Source: Rhodomicrobium sp963757195 (GTDB lineage: Bacteria; Pseudomonadota; Alphaproteobacteria; Rhizobiales; Rhodomicrobiaceae). From it: 64,000 nucleotides of DNA. The position numbers and the translations under genes are program-made. Within the stretch, counting starts at the first letter, position 1, and the number at the start of each line of letters is the position of its first letter. This document shows positions 61,128 through 64,000 of this stretch, piece by piece. Under the pieces are notes generated by a model. That model ran no database searches, was not told the DNA's origin, and saw only the letters and a program-made list of their open reading frames with translations. Location: the NCBI GenBank assembly GCA_963757195.1, contig CAVWQG010000005.1, forward strand, positions 124,001-188,000, in the 5' to 3' direction.

Positions 61128-61970
61128 TTAGTCCTGCCAGTTCAACGATGCCTGCATGCAGACATAACCCTCGCCGTTGGATGTGTAGAGGTCGAGCCCG
61201 CCATCCTCGCGCTTCCGCCCCGACAGGTACAACTTATCAAAGTCGAAGAGCGGCCGCACCCCGCGGAAACTGTAGCGGGCGATAGGCCGGCGCGGGTTTC
61301 GCGTCTCTGCCGCTCTCAGCATCAGCATCGCCTGAAGCGGCCCGTGAACGACAAGGCCGGGATATTTCTCTACCTCCGTCGAGTACCGTAGGTCGTAATG
61401 GATGCGGTGGCCGTTGAAGGTAATCGCGGAGAAACGAAACAAGAGCACGGGATCGATCGGATAGGGCTGCTGCCAAGTGAGATTATCCGGCAGCGGGATC
61501 GGCTTGGGCAGAGCGAAGACTTTCGGGATCTCGATGTAAACGATGTCCTGCTCCTCGGAGATGGCGAGGCCGCGCTGCGAAAAGACTTCGTGTTTCACGG
61601 TCACGAACGCCATCTGGGCGGCCTTGCCCTTCTTCTCGTCCACTTTCAGGATTTCAGACTTCTTTTCGATGACGTCGCCGACCCGCAGCGGATCGTGGAA
61701 TGTCAGGCGGCCGCCTGCCCACATGCGGCGGTCGAGGGGCAGCGGGGGAAGAAAGCCTCCGCGTTTGGGGTGGCCATCCGTGTCGACTTGCGACATGAGC
61801 GCAAGGGGCCGGAAGTAGATCCAGTGCCATAGGTTGGGAATGCGATCGCCGGGCTCCGCATAAGGAGTCGCATCGAAGGTGACGGACAGCGCGCGGATTG
61901 GTCTTGCAACAGCCTGATCGACGAGACTTTCGGTGCGTCCGACCCACTGCTGCCAATCGGGTTCCGTCAT
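61128..61970 (-). CDS. meh: MaoC/FAS1-type double-hotdog hydratase, mesaconyl-C4-CoA hydratase-like
   Basis: The 280-residue protein has an N-terminal FAS1-type dehydratase domain (PGDRIPNLWHWIYF, GGFLPPLPLDRRMWAGGRLTFHDPLRVGD) and a C-terminal MaoC-like hotdog with FRFSAITFNGHRIHYDLRYS (catalytic Asn/His region) and GLVVHGPLQAMLML. The length and pairing with the Mct-like gene suggest mesaconyl-C4-CoA hydratase, which makes citramalyl-CoA. GGGGAGGGGAG precedes the ATG. The two genes lie 104 bases apart on one strand. The assignment is by family and context; generic enoyl-CoA hydratase activity is the alternative. Confidence 0.8.
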   Translation of the reverse strand: MTEPDWQQWVGRTESLVDQAVARPIRALSVTFDATPYAEPGDRIPNLWHWIYFRPLALMSQVDTDGHPKRGGFLPPLPLDRRMWAGGRLTFHDPLRVGDVIEKKSEILKVDEKKGKAAQMAFVTVKHEVFSQRGLAISEEQDIVYIEIPKVFALPKPIPLPDNLTWQQPYPIDPVLLFRFSAITFNGHRIHYDLRYSTEVEKYPGLVVHGPLQAMLMLRAAETRNPRRPIARYSFRGVRPLFDFDKLYLSGRKREDGGLDLYTSNGEGYVCMQASLNWQD

Positions 61971-62246
61971 CCCGCTCCCCTCCCCATTGCTTTTATTTTG
62001 AGTGGGGTCGCATTCGGCGCCCCTTTCTTAAAAGTAAAGTGTAAATCGCGGCGCTTTGCAATGCGACCCTCGTTACCGCCGGTGACGGTGCGAAAATTCT
62101 AATGCCGAGCTTCCCCGCTTCCGCCAGCACTCTCTGGGTGGTCCCAGCAGTGACCTTTGGTGGATCGCGTTCGCTTGTTAGCCGCAACGTCAAGCGGGAA
62201 TGGGGAGCCGTGGGCCGGGTTTCACCAGGGGGGCGGCCGCGAACGG
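61971..62246. other. Upstream region of the hydratase gene, no gene seen
   Basis: No supported ORF. It should hold the promoter for the hydratase-transferase pair. A 124-codon minus frame crossing into the repeats has no family character. Confidence 0.4.
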
Positions 62247-62322
62247 CTAGTGTCCCGTCTCCGAATTGCCGACTAACTTGCAGCACGCTCGCACGGCAAT
62301 TCGGAGACAAAGGGGACACTAG
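62247..62322. repeat. CTAG-palindrome family D, copy 4 (GTGTCCC type)
   Basis: From CTAGTGTCCCGTCTCCGAAT to AGGGGACACTAG. It shares its last CTAG with repeat C3. Confidence 0.85.
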
Positions 62323-62395
62323 CATAGCCGGCCGGAAGTTCGCACTCCCATTGCAGCAAACGATCAAGCGAACTTCCGGCCGTAAGCTGTACTAG
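62319..62395. repeat. CTAG-palindrome family C, copy 3
   Basis: From CTAGCATAGCCGGCCGGAAG to AAGCTGTACTAG, in the opposite orientation to C2. It is followed by linker ATACTAATGAGTTG, the near-complement of the linker beside C2. Confidence 0.85.
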
Positions 62396-62409
62396 ATACT
62401 AATGAGTTG

Positions 62410-62484
62410 CTAGCACGCCTTACCCGCGGGAAGTCCTGTCTGCGGCCGCAGCATATGGGTCAGGACTTCCGGCGGGCGTACTAG
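62410..62484. repeat. CTAG-palindrome family E, copy 2
   Basis: From CTAGCACGCC to GGGCGTACTAG; arms contain GCGGGAAGTCCTG and CAGGACTTCCGG. It is followed by linker CAAAAACAACAGT. Confidence 0.85.
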
Positions 62485-62497
62485 CAAAAACAACAGT

Positions 62498-62575
62498 CTA
62501 GTGTGGCTTATGTCTCGCAATTGCCTCTGAGAGCTTGCAGCGAAGGTGGTAGGCAATTGCGAGACGCCACACTAG
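62498..62575. repeat. CTAG-palindrome family D, copy 5 (GTGTGGC type)
   Basis: From CTAGTGTGGC to GAGACGCCACACTAG. It lies 8 bases from the bactofilin stop. Confidence 0.88.
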
Positions 62576-62582
62576 GGGGGAA

Positions 62583-63341
62583 TCATTCTCCGGGTAAATA
62601 CACTCTGGCTTCTTGTCGGACGATATCCTCGCGATAACGTTTCTGTTCATCATCATGCATCGAAAAGCGCCGCTTCGGCACGCGCCCATGAGAACTGGCC
62701 TTGGGCTGAGACTCTTGCATCTCATCGGGATGCCCCTGTTCGTTAATCCGGCATGCAGCAGGGGACTGGCTCTCGTTTCCGGCGATTGAGCGCTTCAACT
62801 GTGACTCTTCTGGTGGGTCCTCAATCCTGGCGCTATCGCAGTTGGCCTCGGAGGCGCCCTGCTCGCCAGGCGTTCGAGAGTTCGGCTCACCTAAAACGTT
62901 ATCATCCTCTGTCCGGCGAAGCACCCCATCGTGATGGGCGCCCATTTCAATGCCGACCCGCTGGTAGAAAATATCACCCTCGACCTTGGCGCAGGATTGC
63001 AGAATGACACGGCGGCTCCGGATCGCGCCCGTCACCTTGCCCCGAACGATCACTTGCTGAACGGCGACGATGGCGCCATTCACGCGCCCGTTCGCCATAA
63101 TGATAAGCGAGGTGCAATAGATGTTGCCCTCGATGACCCCATCTATCGTAACGCTCCCAGAGCTCGACAAATCGCCCAATATTGTCAGGTCTTTGCTGAT
63201 GTTGGAGTCACCCGTGGAGTGCACATTGCCAACTATTGTCAAGCTGTTGCTGCTGTGCGGCTCCCCCTGCGAGAGCAAACTCAGGTTTGGCGCAATTGGC
63301 TGCAAACTACGCTGCTCGGAAAATGGAAACGAAGTAGCCAT
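62583..63341 (-). CDS. Bactofilin (polymer-forming cytoskeletal protein) with long C-terminal tail
   Basis: The 252-residue protein has a bactofilin beta-helix in residues ~30-140: STGDSNISKDLTILGDLSSS, GSVTIDGVIEGNIYCTSLII, GRVNGAIVAVQQVIVRGKVTG and RRVILQSCAKVEGDIFYQRVGIEMG. The remaining ~110 residues are charged, Glu/Ser/Pro-rich and probably disordered, ending in a basic segment (RVPKRRF). Bactofilins form filaments at the inner membrane; in stalked and budding alphaproteobacteria they help localise wall enzymes. The gene is single. Confidence 0.88.
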   Translation of the reverse strand: MATSFPFSEQRSLQPIAPNLSLLSQGEPHSSNSLTIVGNVHSTGDSNISKDLTILGDLSSSGSVTIDGVIEGNIYCTSLIIMANGRVNGAIVAVQQVIVRGKVTGAIRSRRVILQSCAKVEGDIFYQRVGIEMGAHHDGVLRRTEDDNVLGEPNSRTPGEQGASEANCDSARIEDPPEESQLKRSIAGNESQSPAACRINEQGHPDEMQESQPKASSHGRVPKRRFSMHDDEQKRYREDIVRQEARVYLPGE

Positions 63342-63692
63342 GGCTGCCCCTTACGCATACGAAAATACAGTATTCGGAATGAGGATGACCGCAGTAAAAG
63401 CTGCCGCTCCATCCTCTCCAGTAACTCGTCGATACAATGTACTCAATATTGGTGTTTCGTAAAAATGACCATTTTAAGTCGATCCTTTTGATTGACGAGA
63501 TAGTAGCCTGTTTTGTAAGTCAATGCTCAGCTTCCGATCATGTGGAGCAGGCAAAACTTAAATTAATGGCAGGTTGTATTTCTCTTTTCCAATGATAACG
63601 CGCGAATTAGCAACCCATCGCCGAGACGGCAGTCGGCCACAAATATTCATTGGCGAAACAACGATGTTTGTGTAGTCCGGGTTAAAAGGACT
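63342..63692. other. Intergenic region, no gene seen
   Basis: About 350 bases between the bactofilin start and the scpA end, with an AT-rich centre (63430-63600). No ORF, tRNA or clear terminator is visible. Confidence 0.5.
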
Positions 63693-64000
63693 TCAAGCCG
63701 CGCTTTCGTCCGGCGCCTTGTTCAGCCACTTCACGTAGAGCGGGCCGAAATGCTGGGTCTGGCGCAGTTCGATGAAGCCTTCGCGGGCAAGTTCAAGCGT
63801 CGCGCCAAAGCTTGAGGCGGTGACGGTGTTCCCGAGAACGGGCGAGGGCTTGTACTCTTCCAGAAACTTGTCGAGCACGGCCCAGTCCGGTTCCGTGCCC
63901 AGGAGCGAGGTGAGCCTGTCGCGCGCCTGCTTGATGGACCAGACGATGCGCCCGCCCCACTTCACTTCGGTGACGGCGTTGCGCTGGCGCTGCTCGGCGT
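63693..64000 (-). CDS. scpA: Segregation and condensation protein A, C-terminal part (cut by window edge)
   Basis: The C-terminal ~101 codons are present; the frame stays open to the window edge. The winged-helix end of ScpA is recognisable: DRLTSLLGTEPDWAVLDKFL, then SSFGATLELAREGFIELRQTQHFGPLYVKW. ScpA is the kleisin of the SMC-ScpAB complex that condenses and segregates the chromosome. An internal GTG at 63965 is not a true start. Confidence 0.8.
   Translation of the reverse strand, partial: AEQRQRNAVTEVKWGGRIVWSIKQARDRLTSLLGTEPDWAVLDKFLEEYKPSPVLGNTVTASSFGATLELAREGFIELRQTQHFGPLYVKWLNKAPDESAA

Overview
The window is a chromosomal segment of a GC-rich alphaproteobacterium, most likely Hyphomicrobiales. 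The evidence is the suf operon headed by an IscR-type Rrf2 regulator, the ccmI-ccmE-ccmF-ccmH order, DivK, tandem Omp25/Omp31-type barrels, a Kup transporter, a DEAD-box helicase with a cold-shock domain, and a Tat-exported HiPIP. The HiPIP suggests a photosynthetic or HiPIP-respiring lineage such as Rhodomicrobium; that genus guess is weak and rests on gene content alone.

Layout. 0-7.3 kb holds a POT peptide transporter, a FUSC-type membrane protein, a CAP-domain lipoprotein, Kup, an SRAP/YedK protein and a secreted orphan. 7.4-16.8 kb is one minus-strand Fe-S cluster operon (iscR, a NifS/IscS-like desulfurase, sufB, four inserted genes, sufC, sufD, sufS, sufT, sufA) with a recognisable promoter and an IscR-like operator. 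16.9-26.8 kb carries an alpha/beta hydrolase, divK, rpmG (L33), a DUF983 protein, rnr, topA, a Sel1 protein, an antitoxin-like protein and a Uma2 nuclease. 26.8-28.3 kb is an AT-richer accessory patch beside a tRNA-Gly remnant. 28.4-32.4 kb is the biotin operon bioB-bioF-bioD-bioA. 32.5-35.5 kb has a broken sensor kinase, a long AT-rich spacer with a perfect FNR/FixK box, and the HiPIP gene. 35.6-41.5 kb is the cytochrome c maturation operon plus a sorbosone-dehydrogenase-like protein. 41.7-44.6 kb has three tandem outer-membrane barrels. 44.7-46.8 kb is lemA with two TPM genes. 47-50.4 kb encodes one 1151-residue multidomain flavoprotein. 51-64 kb carries a DEAD-CSD fusion helicase, an ICMT-type methyltransferase, prolyl aminopeptidase, a Na+/solute symporter with a small partner subunit and a divergent LuxR-type regulator, glycogen synthase, a mesaconyl-CoA transferase/hydratase pair, a bactofilin and the end of scpA.

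Two window-wide themes stand out. First, short palindromic repeats of at least seven families are scattered between genes. Several begin and end in CTAG, form mosaic arrays with conserved linkers, and supply or abut stop codons. Another family flanks a DUF559 nuclease gene inside the suf operon and also encodes the N-terminus of a TPM protein. Second, four otherwise intact genes (nifS-like, histidine kinase, pip, mct) each contain one single-base frameshift whose exact position can be read. These are either sequencing/assembly indels or young pseudogenes.

No CRISPR array, rRNA operon, prophage or intact insertion sequence was seen.
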